A DNA stretch of 64,000 nt, taken from positions 1-64,000 of the forward strand of contig NZ_RJUF01000177.1 of NCBI RefSeq assembly GCF_024343775.1. Direction: 5' to 3'. Within the stretch, counting starts at the first letter, position 1. Each line of letters begins with the position of its first letter. The notes under the pieces are model-generated. The model saw only the letters and a program-made list of their open reading frames with translations. It searched no databases and had not been told where the DNA came from. Shown here piece after piece: positions 34,650-42,776 of this stretch. This stretch comes from Lacihabitans soyangensis (GTDB lineage: Bacteria > Bacteroidota > Bacteroidia > Cytophagales > Spirosomataceae). A program made the position numbers and the translations under genes.

Positions 34650-35489
34650 ATGAATCCTATAGATGATTTTTTTCGGGAAAAACTAAAGAACCACGAGGTT
34701 ACGCCAAGCGAAAGGGCTAATCAGTTGTTTTTGAGTAAATTAGAAAGTAAAAAAAAGAAGAAGCCTGTGCCTTATTGGTACTTTGCTTTGGCTGCCTCGT
34801 TGTTTATTGTTTCATTGGTGGGTGTCTATTATTATCATGGGCAAGATGATTTTCAGGCAGTTTTGACTACTACCGAAGAGCAAAATTCAAGTGCCGAAAC
34901 TAACGAGAATAAAGATTTAGCTGAAGCTTCAAACCCAAAGGTGATGCAAGTTCAAAAAACCGGAACTCAACCTGCTGAACTGAAAAGATTGAACCTAAAT
35001 AGTACTGGTGAAGATGCTTTTTCTTACAGTTCTGAAGTTGTTTCGACCAACGAAAAAATTGTGCAAACAGGCGAAAAGAAAGAGATGCAGGCAGTTGATA
35101 ATAAGAAGTTGGAAGAGTTTTTTGAAACCGAAAATAATGTAAAAATGGCCATTGTTGAAGAGGCCAGACAGAACAAGCTAGAAGAAACCTTGATTTATTT
35201 AACACCTATTTTGGCTGTAAATCAGGTGAATACCTTCAAAGGTTCTCCAAACATTCCTGAGAACACCAAAACCAGTTCGGATGAGTATTTTTCTGATGAC
35301 AAGTCGCTTGTAACGAGGGTTTTGGATGAAGTGAAGCATTTGAAAAAAGGCGAAAAAGTGGACTTTAACAAACTTGGATTTAAACCAATAGAGGAACTGG
35401 CATTAGATAAAGAGGGATTTATAGTATCAGAAACGAACCAAATTAAAGACAAAATAAACTGGATAAAAGCAAGATTAAACAACAATTAA
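34650..35489 (+). CDS. Probable anti-sigma factor, single-pass membrane protein
   Basis: 279 residues from ATG 34650. The short cytosolic N terminus MNPIDDFFREKLKNHEVTPSERANQLFLSKLE matches the motif of proteins paired with ECF sigma factors in Cytophagales. One membrane helix (about 41-62, YWYFALAASLFIVSLVGVYYY) leads to a charged periplasmic domain of about 215 residues without known motifs. No zinc-binding HxxxCxxC site is seen. It is co-directional with the sigma gene and 5 bases before the next gene. Confidence 0.75.
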   Translation: MNPIDDFFREKLKNHEVTPSERANQLFLSKLESKKKKKPVPYWYFALAASLFIVSLVGVYYYHGQDDFQAVLTTTEEQNSSAETNENKDLAEASNPKVMQVQKTGTQPAELKRLNLNSTGEDAFSYSSEVVSTNEKIVQTGEKKEMQAVDNKKLEEFFETENNVKMAIVEEARQNKLEETLIYLTPILAVNQVNTFKGSPNIPENTKTSSDEYFSDDKSLVTRVLDEVKHLKKGEKVDFNKLGFKPIEELALDKEGFIVSETNQIKDKINWIKARLNNN

Positions 35490-35494
35490 CATTT

Positions 35495-36571
35495 ATGAAA
35501 AAGTTATTTTTAATTACATTACTCACAGGATATCAGGCGTTTTCGGCTGATCTTCCTAAAGACACAACCATTATTGAGTTCAACGACAAAGGCTCTAACA
35601 ACAAAGTGAAAGTTATTGCTGGTAACAACAAGACCATTGAGCTGCCAAAGTCACTTAATCTCAATAATGTGCTGAAAGCAGTTGGAGTTGATTCCAACGA
35701 ACGCGAGCGTGCTTTGGTGCTTATCTCCAACGGCGGTACCAAAAAAGATACTTTGTTAGTCTTTTCTAAAGAAGGTCAGAGAATCAAAATCATCACCAAG
35801 GACATAATCACGAAGAGAGACACCACTATAAATGACTTGGAGAAAGAAATGGAAAGGAGAGTGGAGAGAAAGGTGGAGGACGAGATAGAGTCGTATGATG
35901 ACGACAACGATGACCACAAAGACAAGAAACCAAAGTCGCACAAGGATAAAAAGTTCTTTTCTAAAAGTGATTTTGGCTTGTACATTGGTCTGAATAATTT
36001 TGCCCATGCCAACGAAGCAATAGCACCTAACGAGCTGAACAGCCTTCGGACTTGGCAGTCGAGATACGTAGCACTTTCATTGCGTAAAAACGCCACACTA
36101 GTAAAAGGTAAAAAAGTAGATGTAGCCTTTAGTTATGGTCCTGAAATAGCCTGGTACAATTTTATGCTAAAAAATAGCAATGTGGCTAGAGAAATAGAGG
36201 TTAGGGGAAAAACAATGGTGGAGTTTGTGGAAAACACCAGAGAAACTGAAAAAAGTAAATTGGTAATGCCGTATGTGAATTTTCCAGTTTTGTTGAACTT
36301 CGGTTTTAAAGAAGATAAATTCAAGATTGGACTCGGCGGCTATGCTGGTTACAGAGTTGGTGGCTACAGCATGGAAAAATTCTCTAGAAGAAGCGAAGAT
36401 AAAATAAAGGGTGACTTTGGCTTGAATGACTTTATTTATGGAGTTACTGCTGAGATAGGCAAAAAGAACGGAATGACTCTTTTCGTTAGATATGACATGA
36501 ATAAACTCTTCAAAGAAAGTCAAACCAGTTTTAACGAAATTCAAGCTTTTAGCGTAGGATTTAGATTGTGA
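35495..36571 (+). CDS. Outer-membrane beta-barrel protein (PorT-like)
   Basis: 358 residues: signal peptide (MKKLFLITLLTGYQAFSA), a periplasmic N-terminal domain with a strongly acidic/basic linker (EMERRVERKVEDEIESYDDD, then DHKDKKPKSHKDKKF at about 118-152), then a C-terminal barrel (FGLYIGLNNFAHANE, SRYVALSLRKNATLVKG, FRSVGFRL-like last strand). The barrel pattern resembles the PorT/OMP_b-brl_2 families. As the third gene of the sigma/anti-sigma unit it is a likely target or sensor of envelope status. Confidence 0.78.
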   Translation: MKKLFLITLLTGYQAFSADLPKDTTIIEFNDKGSNNKVKVIAGNNKTIELPKSLNLNNVLKAVGVDSNERERALVLISNGGTKKDTLLVFSKEGQRIKIITKDIITKRDTTINDLEKEMERRVERKVEDEIESYDDDNDDHKDKKPKSHKDKKFFSKSDFGLYIGLNNFAHANEAIAPNELNSLRTWQSRYVALSLRKNATLVKGKKVDVAFSYGPEIAWYNFMLKNSNVAREIEVRGKTMVEFVENTRETEKSKLVMPYVNFPVLLNFGFKEDKFKIGLGGYAGYRVGGYSMEKFSRRSEDKIKGDFGLNDFIYGVTAEIGKKNGMTLFVRYDMNKLFKESQTSFNEIQAFSVGFRL

Positions 36572-36590
36572 AATTTTCATAATAATTATC

Positions 36591-36618
36591 AAAAAAAGGG
36601 CGATAAGCCCTTTTTTTG
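36591..36618 (+). terminator. Terminator of the sigma-factor operon
   Basis: AAAAAAAGGGC-GATA-GCCCTTTTTTT, a short GC stem with A/T tracts on both sides. Confidence 0.8.
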
Positions 36619-36919
36619 TATTTAACATGTTTTCTGTTTTGATTCTATGTTATAAAAAAGCCCTAATCTGTCTTTTCTTATATTCCTATTATGATATAAA
36701 ATATTTGCACGATCATGACTATTGAAAAAGTATTATAGAACCTAATTCAAATTTCCGAAATAAACAACCCAATATTTGCATTAAATTTAGTAGACTTTGA
36801 AAAAAAAAGATCAAGAGATACTCAATAATTCTAAATGCTCATAATAAGGTTAATATTGATTTTCTGAAGGGATAGAGAAGGAATATTCGAAATTTTCTTA
36901 AGAAATTTTCAGAGAAAGT
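36619..36919. other. AT-rich intergenic region, no gene seen
   Basis: About 300 bases with only short frames on both strands. Nothing recognisable beyond the promoter that follows at 36920. Confidence 0.5.
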
Positions 36920-36950
36920 TTTGTCAATATGAAAAAAGGTTCTACTTTTG
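36920..36950 (+). promoter_or_regulatory. Promoter of the tRNA-tuf operon
   Basis: TTTG (36920-36923), 19-base spacer, TACTTTTG (36943-36950): exact consensus, about 35 bases before tRNA-Tyr. Confidence 0.8.
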
Positions 36951-36989
36951 CATCTCCTTTCGAAAAGGGCATGTTCTTTGATAGTATTT

Positions 36990-37075
36990 GGGGGTGTACC
37001 AGAGTGGCCAAATGGGGCAGACTGTAAATCTGCTAGCGTGAGCTTACGGTGGTTCGAATCCATCCGCCCCCACCA
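36990..37075 (+). tRNA. tRNA-Tyr (GTA)
   Basis: Acceptor GGGGGTG pairs with CGCCCCC, followed by A-CCA (CCA encoded). The anticodon loop is ACTGTAAAT with GTA. A long variable arm (class II) is present, and the T arm is GGTTCGAATC. 86 nt. Confidence 0.95.
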
Positions 37076-37091
37076 AAAAAAAGTGTTATAA

Positions 37092-37164
37092 GCGGGAGTA
37101 GCTCATTTGGTAGAGCGATAGCCTTCCAAGCTATAGGTGGCCGGTTCGAGCCCGGTCTCCCGCT
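37092..37164 (+). tRNA. tRNA-Gly (TCC)
   Basis: Acceptor GCGGGAG/CTCCCGC with discriminator T; anticodon stem-loop GCCTTCCAAGC with TCC; T loop GGTTCGAGCC. CCA is not encoded. Confidence 0.95.
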
Positions 37165-37177
37165 CTGATTCCATAAA

Positions 37178-37249
<72 letters not shown>

Positions 37250-37365
37250 CTATACTGAATTTGGGCGTATTTTTTCGAATGGAAACGAGTTTCGAGTAAT
37301 TGGATTTTCTGATTGCTCTTTTTTAGTAAAAACAATTTTGAACAACATAAATTTTATCAAATAAA

Positions 37366-38553
37366 ATGGCAAAAGAAAATTTTGACCGTAGTAAACCTCA
37401 CGTAAACATCGGTACAATCGGTCACGTTGACCACGGTAAAACTACATTGACAGCTGCTATCACTTCAGTTTTGGCCAACAAAGGTCTAGCTGCGGTTAGA
37501 GATTTCTCGTCAATTGATAATGCTCCTGAAGAAAAAGAGCGTGGTATTACTATCAATACTTCTCACGTAGAGTATCAGACTGCTAATCGTCACTATGCAC
37601 ACGTTGACTGTCCTGGTCACGCTGACTACGTTAAAAACATGGTAACTGGTGCTGCCCAAATGGACGGAGCCATCATCGTGGTAGCTGCAACTGACGGTCC
37701 AATGCCACAAACTCGTGAGCACATCCTTCTTGCTCGTCAGGTAGGTGTTCCTGAGCTTGTTGTATTTATGAATAAAGTTGACTTAGTAGATGATCCAGAA
37801 TTACTTGAACTAGTAGAAATGGAAATCAGAGAGTTGCTTTCATTCTACAAGTTCGACGGTGACAACATTCCTGTAATTCAAGGTTCAGCTCTTGGTGGTT
37901 TGAACAACGAGCCTCAGTGGGTTGCTAAAATTGAAGAATTGATGGAAGCTGTTGATACTTTCATTCCACTTCCTGCTCGTGCTACTGACAAGCCATTCTT
38001 GATGCCAGTTGAGGACGTGTTCTCAATCACTGGTCGTGGTACAGTTGCTACAGGTCGTATCGAAACTGGTATCATCAACTCTGGTGATGCAGTAGATATC
38101 CTAGGTATGGGTGCTGAAGGTCTTAAATCAGTAGTAACTGGTGTTGAGATGTTCCGTAAGATCCTTGACAGAGGTGAAGCTGGTGACAACGTAGGTCTAT
38201 TGTTGAGAGGTATCGACAAAGAGTCTATCAAAAGAGGTATGGTAATCTGTAAGCCAGGTTCTGTGAAGCCTCACACTAAATTCAAAGCTGAGGTTTACGT
38301 TCTTTCGAAAGAAGAAGGTGGACGTCACACTCCATTCTTCAACAAATACCGTCCTCAGTTCTACTTCAGAACTACTGACGTAACTGGTGAGATTTTCCTT
38401 CCAGAAAATGTTGAGATGGTTATGCCTGGTGATAACATAACTATTACTGTAAACTTGATCAACGCTATTGCGATGGACAAAGGTCTTCGTTTTGCGATTC
38501 GTGAAGGTGGACGTACAGTAGGTGCTGGTCAGGTAACTGAAATCCTTGAGTAA
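37366..38553 (+). CDS. tuf: Elongation factor Tu
   Basis: 395 residues. The GTPase motifs are G1 GHVDHGKT, G3 [12 protein letters not shown] and G4 NKVD; switch I carries [12 protein letters not shown]. Domains II and III follow, ending [11 protein letters not shown]. It carries aminoacyl-tRNA to the ribosome. Codon use is biased as for highly expressed genes. It is cotranscribed with the three tRNAs and closed by a terminator; the usual next gene, tRNA-Trp, is about 3 kb away. Confidence 0.99.
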   Translation: MAKENFDRSKPHVNIGTIGHVDHGKTTLTAAITSVLANKGLAAVRDFSSIDNAPEEKERGITINTSHVEYQTANRHYAHVDCPGHADYVKNMVTGAAQMDGAIIVVAATDGPMPQTREHILLARQVGVPELVVFMNKVDLVDDPELLELVEMEIRELLSFYKFDGDNIPVIQGSALGGLNNEPQWVAKIEELMEAVDTFIPLPARATDKPFLMPVEDVFSITGRGTVATGRIETGIINSGDAVDILGMGAEGLKSVVTGVEMFRKILDRGEAGDNVGLLLRGIDKESIKRGMVICKPGSVKPHTKFKAEVYVLSKEEGGRHTPFFNKYRPQFYFRTTDVTGEIFLPENVEMVMPGDNITITVNLINAIAMDKGLRFAIREGGRTVGAGQVTEILE

Positions 38554-38579
38554 TCGTCTAGATTAATCATATTAAAGAG

Positions 38580-38607
38580 AGCACTCCAGAAATGGGGTGC
38601 TTTTTTC
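38580..38607 (+). terminator. Terminator after tuf
   Basis: AGCACTCC-AGAAAT-GGGGTGCT followed by TTTTT. Confidence 0.85.
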
Positions 38608-38676
38608 GTGTTATAGGAGTTTCTGTTTGATTTTGTAGCTTCAATTTTTTACACCTGATTTTAATAATTGATTTTT

Positions 38677-38901
38677 ATGACTTCTTTAGAATTGAAAACC
38701 AGAGTTTAAAGTAAGGGTGATGGCATGTGAGAAGATTCTCTTTTGAATTTAATTGAATTTGAAGATGGTAATCAGATTGTTGCAACTTTCAGTCAACCTC
38801 AAATTGACCAAATAGAAATTTCAAGGAAGGAAATAGAATCAGGAAATTTCATAACCCACACAGACTTTAAGGAAAAATTTGTTAAATGGCAAAGCAAATA
38901 G
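38677..38901 (+). pseudogene. Decayed antitoxin gene
   Basis: A single frame of 75 codons starts ATG-ACT (MTSLELKTRV) and is interrupted by TAA (codon 11) and TGA (codon 18). It then stays open as EDSLLNLIEFEDGNQ and SQPQIDQIEISRKEIESGNF, ending FKEKFVKWQSK. The C-terminal half resembles antitoxins of RelE/ParE pairs. It overlaps the broken toxin by 16 bases, the usual coupling, which shows that both genes once formed one unit. Confidence 0.72.
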
Positions 38902-39185
38902 TTTGGTGAGAACTGGCGGTCAAACAGTTTCATGATATCTTAGAGTTTTGGGACGAACATAATAAATCGGATTCATACAGTTTAAAATTATATTCTAGGA
39001 TAACTTCTGCTGTTGAGAAAATAAGTCTGTTTTCTGAAATGGATAAACCATCAAATTTACCTTTCATTAGAATTAAGATTTCTGGGAAATATCTTATTGT
39101 TTATGAATACCATGAACTATAAATTAGATTTTTGGCTATTTGGGCTTCTTGACAAAATCCTGTTAAGTTTAAAAAGCTTTTATAG
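38886..39185 (+). pseudogene. Decayed RelE/ParE-type toxin gene
   Basis: From ATG 38886: MAKQIVW, in-frame TGA (codon 8), then ELAVKQFHDILEFWDEHNKSD, YSRITSAVEKISLF and FIRIKISGKYLIVYEYHEL with TAA at 39120-39122. The typical C terminus follows in another frame, RFLAIWAS, a TGA where Arg is expected, then QNPVKFKKLL to TAG at 39183-39185. Thus two nonsense codons and one frameshift. The fold pattern (WT-x-x-A-x-x-Q, RYLIVYEY, IxxWASRQNPxK) is the RelE/ParE family. Confidence 0.78.
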
Positions 39186-39212
39186 AAACACAAAAACTAA
39201 AATTCTTTAGTT

Positions 39213-39220
39213 TATTTTTG
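39213..39220 (+). promoter_or_regulatory. -7 element of the TIM-barrel gene
   Basis: TATTTTTG matches TAnnTTTG. No clear -33 box is seen. It overlaps the first in-frame codon of the longer possible ORF, so the internal ATG at 39242 is the likely start. Confidence 0.4.
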
Positions 39221-39241
39221 CAATTATTCAACCCATTAATA

Positions 39242-40174
39242 ATGAAACGTAGAGAAATTTTAAAGACGGCTCTTTCAGGAGCTGCAGTTACTTCAATTGG
39301 AATTGAAAGCCTAGCCTCTAAACCGAAGAAAAGCAAACATAATTTTACCTTTTGCCTAAACACCAGCACCATCAGAAAGCAAAACATTGGTTTGATGGCC
39401 GAAATCGAAACGGCTGCCAAAGTTGGCTTCGATGGGATAGAAATCTGGATGGGTACACTAGAGAAGTATGTGAAAGATGGTGGAAAACTATCTGAAGTAA
39501 AGAAAAAATCTGGTGACTTGGGTATTGTGATAGAAGACTCTATTGGTTTTGCCAAATGGATTGTTGATGACGAAACCGAAAGAAGCAAGGCCATGGAACA
39601 ACTCAAACGTGAAATGGATATGTTGGCTCAGATTGGCTGTAAGCGTATCGCCGCTCCGCCATTCGGTGCCACTACTGGTTCAGATATCGATCTTAAAAAG
39701 GCCGCAGAACGTTTTCATAAAGTGGTTGAATTGGGTAAGGAAATGGGTGTTTTGCCACAATTAGAACTTTGGGGATTTTCAAAAAACCTTCACTTGTTTG
39801 GTGAAACATTGTTTGTTGCTGCAGAAAGTGGACATCCTGATGCCATAATTTTACCAGATGTTTATCATTTATTCCGAGGAGGTTCTCCTTTTGAGGCTTT
39901 GAGTATGATTGCGGGAAATAAAATGCAAATGTTCCACATGAATGATTTTCCTGCGAATTCTGATAAAAACACAATAACAGACGGTATACGTGTAATGCCG
40001 GGCGATGGTGTTGCTCCTTTCAAGGAAATTTTGGGTATTTTGAATAAAAAAAACACACCAATTGTACTTTCACTTGAGATTTTCAACGAAGATGTTTGGA
40101 AAATGGATGCTTTGGCTGCTTGTCAGATGGGAATTGATAAGATGAGAAAAGTGGTAAACGACGCCTTGGCCTGA
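39242..40174 (+). CDS. Tat-exported sugar phosphate isomerase/epimerase (TIM barrel)
   Basis: 310 residues from ATG 39242. The N terminus MKRREILKTALSGAAVTSIG is a Bacteroidota-type Tat leader with the RR pair. The remainder is an AP-endonuclease-2/xylose-isomerase-like barrel: FCLNTSTIRKQNIGLMAEIETAAKVGFDGIEIWMG, CKRIAAPPFG, LPQLELWGFSK, DVYHLFRGGSPFEAL, FHMNDFP and PIVLSLEIFNED. Metal-binding Glu, Asp, His and Glu are all present. Related proteins act on keto-sugars or inositols. Substrate unknown. It lies in the segment inserted between tuf and tRNA-Trp. Confidence 0.88.
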   Translation: MKRREILKTALSGAAVTSIGIESLASKPKKSKHNFTFCLNTSTIRKQNIGLMAEIETAAKVGFDGIEIWMGTLEKYVKDGGKLSEVKKKSGDLGIVIEDSIGFAKWIVDDETERSKAMEQLKREMDMLAQIGCKRIAAPPFGATTGSDIDLKKAAERFHKVVELGKEMGVLPQLELWGFSKNLHLFGETLFVAAESGHPDAIILPDVYHLFRGGSPFEALSMIAGNKMQMFHMNDFPANSDKNTITDGIRVMPGDGVAPFKEILGILNKKNTPIVLSLEIFNEDVWKMDALAACQMGIDKMRKVVNDALA

Positions 40175-40259
40175 TCTTTAAGTTTTGTCAGATTTTCTTT
40201 ATTAAGATTAAACTCTATGTTAAGAATCGGTTCATTCAATCCATTATCCTCAATTTTCG

Positions 40260-40281
40260 TATCTTTGTAGGATTAATCCTT
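40260..40281 (+). promoter_or_regulatory. -7 element and palindrome before the MFS gene
   Basis: TATCTTTG at 40260-40267 matches TAnnTTTG. The perfect 12-bp palindrome AGGATTAATCCT (40270-40281) falls on the expected transcript start, 5 bases before the start codon, where a repressor would block initiation. Confidence 0.45.
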
Positions 40282-40285
40282 ATTT

Positions 40286-41509
40286 ATGTCTGGCAAAAAG
40301 AACTCAAAGGCAATATTTTTCATACTTGTTACCGTCCTTATTGATGTAATTGGCATTGGTATAATTATCCCAATTATGCCTAGTTTATATCAAGATCTTA
40401 CAGGAGGAACGGTGAGTGAGGCCTCTCAATATTCTGCGTATTTGGTTTTCATTTATGCTTTGATGCAGTTTATATTTTCTCCAATAATTGGTGGTCTAAG
40501 TGATCAATATGGTAGAAGGCCAGTGCTATTGATGTCTCTTTTTGGCTTTGGGTTGGATTTTATCTTTTTGGCATTGGCTCCAAATATCGGTTGGCTTTTT
40601 GTTGGTCGTATTATCTCAGGAATCGCTGGAGCGAGTTTCACTACAGCCAATGCGTACATTGCTGACATTACTGAGCCAGAAAAACGAGCCCAAAGTTTTG
40701 GTATGATAGGTGCTGCATTTGGTCTTGGGTTTATCATTGGGCCATCTTTAGGTGGTATTTTGGGTGAATATGGCACTCGTATTCCGTTTTGGGTTTCGGC
40801 AGGTTTAGCTCTTCTCAATTGGTTGTATGGCTATTTTATCTTACCAGAATCATTATTACCAGAAAACCGTAGAAAATTTGACATCAAAAGAGCCAATCCG
40901 ATCGGTAGTTTACTGAATCTAAAAAAATATCCTTACGTTTTGGCATTGGTTTTGTCTTTGTTTTTGGTGAACGTTTCAAACTTTGCCACGCAAGGAACTT
41001 GGTCTTTTTATGGAATTGAGAAATTCGCTTGGTCGAAGTTGGAGGTCGGGTTGTCATTGGGATTTGTTGGTTTGATGGTGGCTATAGTGCAAGGAGGTTT
41101 AATCAGGGTTATTATTCCTAAATTGGGTCAAGAGAAGTCCTTATTCTTAGGTTTAGCAATAAATGCCCTTGGTTTGGCAGCCTTTGCGTTTGCATCTTCC
41201 TCATGGATGATGTACGCCATAATGGTGCCATTTGCGGTTGGTGGCTTAGCTGGTCCGGCCTTTCAGGGTATCATATCCAATCAAGTCGGAAAAAATGAGC
41301 AGGGTGAACTACAAGGTGGACTAACCAGCTTGATGAGTATAGCGGCCATTATTGGTCAACCATTGATGTTGGGATTATTTAGAACATTTACAAAAGAAAA
41401 TGCACCGGTGTATTTTCCAGGAGCACCCTTTTTGATGGGTGGGTTGTTGTCTTTGATAAGTTTATTGTTGGTTTTTAGGACAATTAAGAAAGAAAATTTA
41501 AAGGATTAA
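40286..41509 (+). CDS. MFS transporter, DHA1/TetA-like
   Basis: 407 residues and 12 predicted helices. The N terminus VLIDVIGIGIIIPIMPSLYQDL and motif A GGLSDQYGRRPVLLMSLFGF plus GRIISGIAGASFTTANAYIADIT and motif C GFIIGPSLGGILGEYG are those of the drug:H+ antiporter group that includes class B-type TetA. It may expel drugs or metabolites. No TetR gene is linked, and resistance cannot be claimed from sequence alone. Confidence 0.88.
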   Translation: MSGKKNSKAIFFILVTVLIDVIGIGIIIPIMPSLYQDLTGGTVSEASQYSAYLVFIYALMQFIFSPIIGGLSDQYGRRPVLLMSLFGFGLDFIFLALAPNIGWLFVGRIISGIAGASFTTANAYIADITEPEKRAQSFGMIGAAFGLGFIIGPSLGGILGEYGTRIPFWVSAGLALLNWLYGYFILPESLLPENRRKFDIKRANPIGSLLNLKKYPYVLALVLSLFLVNVSNFATQGTWSFYGIEKFAWSKLEVGLSLGFVGLMVAIVQGGLIRVIIPKLGQEKSLFLGLAINALGLAAFAFASSSWMMYAIMVPFAVGGLAGPAFQGIISNQVGKNEQGELQGGLTSLMSIAAIIGQPLMLGLFRTFTKENAPVYFPGAPFLMGGLLSLISLLLVFRTIKKENLKD

Positions 41510-41532
41510 TTGCTCCAACAAAAAAAATAAAC

Positions 41533-41540
41533 TAAATTTG
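41533..41540 (+). promoter_or_regulatory. -7 element of tRNA-Trp-secE-nusG
   Basis: TAAATTTG matches TAnnTTTG; ATTG 20 bases upstream is a one-mismatch -33 box. It provides independent expression of the detached secE-nusG block. Confidence 0.55.
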
Positions 41541-41558
41541 CAGCCCGATTAATATAAA

Positions 41559-41628
41559 CAGGTATAGTTTAAAGGTAGAACTACGGTCTCCAAAACCGTC
41601 GGTCTGGGTTCGAGTCCTAGTACCTGTG
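41559..41628 (+). tRNA. tRNA-Trp (CCA)
   Basis: Acceptor CAGGTAT/GTACCTG (one T-G pair), anticodon loop TCTCCAAAA with CCA, T arm GGGTTCGAGTCC. It precedes secE, the arrangement normally directly behind tuf. CCA tail not encoded. Confidence 0.93.
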
Positions 41629-41668
41629 CAAAAATGACAATAGAACTGTCTGAAAAAAATAAAGAATT

Positions 41669-41860
41669 ATGAATAGTTTAGTTCAGTTTGTAAAAGATTC
41701 ATGGCATGAGGTTACCAATGAGGTTCATTGGCCAAAAATGAGTGAGTTACAAGCAAGTGCCACGCTCGTGTTGATTGCTTCTATTATATTTGCTTTAGTA
41801 GTAGGTAGTATTGACTTTTTGATTGATAACGCCCTAAGATTGTTGTATCAATCAATATAA
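41669..41860 (+). CDS. secE: Preprotein translocase subunit SecE
   Basis: 63 residues, the short single-helix form: amphipathic FVKDSWHEVTNEVHWPKMSELQAS followed by one membrane helix VLIASIIFALVVGSIDFLI. The conserved W-P-x-x-x-E element is present. It clamps SecY. It lies 40 bases after tRNA-Trp and 15 before nusG. Confidence 0.95.
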   Translation: MNSLVQFVKDSWHEVTNEVHWPKMSELQASATLVLIASIIFALVVGSIDFLIDNALRLLYQSI

Positions 41861-41875
41861 TTATAAATTCCCATC

Positions 41876-42427
41876 ATGAGTGAATTCAACTGGTATGTAG
41901 TGAGAGCCGTTTCTCAACAAGAGAAAAAAATCAAAAACTACATTGAGAACGAAGCAGTAAGAAGGAAATTGACGGATTTTATTCCTGAGATTATGATTCC
42001 TTCTGAAAAAGTTGTTTCCGTAAAGAACGGTAAAAAGACTGTTAGAGAGAAAAATTTCTTCCCTGGATATATTTTGGTGAATGCTGACTTGAGCAATGGT
42101 GAAGTTCTTCACTTAATAAAGAGTATTCCTGGCGTTATTGGTTTTTTAGGTAAGAACGGTGGTGCTTCTATTGAGCCAGAGCCATTGAGACAATCTGAGG
42201 TGAATAGAATCTTGGGTGTTCAAGAGCTAAATTCTGAGGAAAGTGTTGATTCGGGTGTGTCTTTTGCTAAAGGAGAATCTGTTAAAGTTGTGGATGGTCC
42301 ATTCAATGGCTTTGAGGGTACTGTAGAGGAAGTTTACGACGAGAAGAAAAAACTAAGTGTGAGTGTAAAAATCTTCGGAAGAAGCACTCCAGTGGAGTTG
42401 GGTTATCTGCAGGTGGAAAAAATGTAA
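41876..42427 (+). CDS. nusG: Transcription termination/antitermination protein NusG
   Basis: 183 residues. The NGN domain begins NWYVVRAVSQQEKKIKNYIE and holds FFPGYILVNADL and PGVIGFLG. The C-terminal KOW motif is KGESVKVVDGPFNGFEGTVEEVYDEKKKLSVSVKIFGR. It couples RNA polymerase to the ribosome or Rho. A terminator directly follows, and rplK-rplA are not downstream, unlike in most bacteria. Confidence 0.97.
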   Translation: MSEFNWYVVRAVSQQEKKIKNYIENEAVRRKLTDFIPEIMIPSEKVVSVKNGKKTVREKNFFPGYILVNADLSNGEVLHLIKSIPGVIGFLGKNGGASIEPEPLRQSEVNRILGVQELNSEESVDSGVSFAKGESVKVVDGPFNGFEGTVEEVYDEKKKLSVSVKIFGRSTPVELGYLQVEKM

Positions 42428-42451
42428 ATCTTGTTTTTAAAGATATATTGA

Positions 42452-42482
42452 AAGAGCCGATTCTTGAGAGTCGGTTCTTTTT
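42452..42482 (+). terminator. Terminator after nusG
   Basis: AAGAGCCGATTC-TTGA-GAGTCGGTTCTTTTTG. It ends the secE-nusG transcript. Confidence 0.85.
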
Positions 42483-42688
42483 GTTTTTAGTAAATCTATA
42501 GTACTTCTTTTAAATGATTTTTTGATTCGTCAATTTCGACTTTCTACAATTGCTTTTTGGTGTTTTTTCAATTTTAACCTTTCTTAACATCCTCCATGCA
42601 ACGTTTGGTGAGGTTTTCACATCTATCATTCAAAGCTATTACAAAATAATTACCGTTCACATAAACCAATCGACCACTGATGTATAAA

Positions 42689-42722
42689 TAGTACCTTGTA
42701 GTGCATAGTACTATTATCTTTG
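42689..42722 (+). promoter_or_regulatory. Promoter with inverted-repeat operator
   Basis: TATCTTTG (42715-42722) is a -7 box. TAGTAC (42689-42694) and GTACTA (42708-42713) form an inverted repeat across the -33/-7 spacer, a position where a repressor could block the promoter. The first half of the 42.43-42.69 kb spacer shows no gene or other structure. Confidence 0.5.
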
Positions 42723-42776
42723 TATCGTTAATTAAATGAAAAGCTATTACAATTAAAGTTTAAAAAAAGTACAATT

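Noticed and set aside
36167-36628. A 153-codon minus-strand ORF opposite the outer-membrane gene
   Set aside because: Antisense shadow of the real plus-strand coding frame, overlapping the terminator.
40286-41509. Tetracycline resistance determinant
   Set aside because: The DHA1 family also holds many non-drug transporters; the linked TetR and the exact tetracycline-contact residues are absent or cannot be judged.
38554-41545. A classical integrative element at tuf/tRNA-Trp
   Set aside because: No integrase, no att-like direct repeats and no transposase were seen; only the gene order suggests an insertion.
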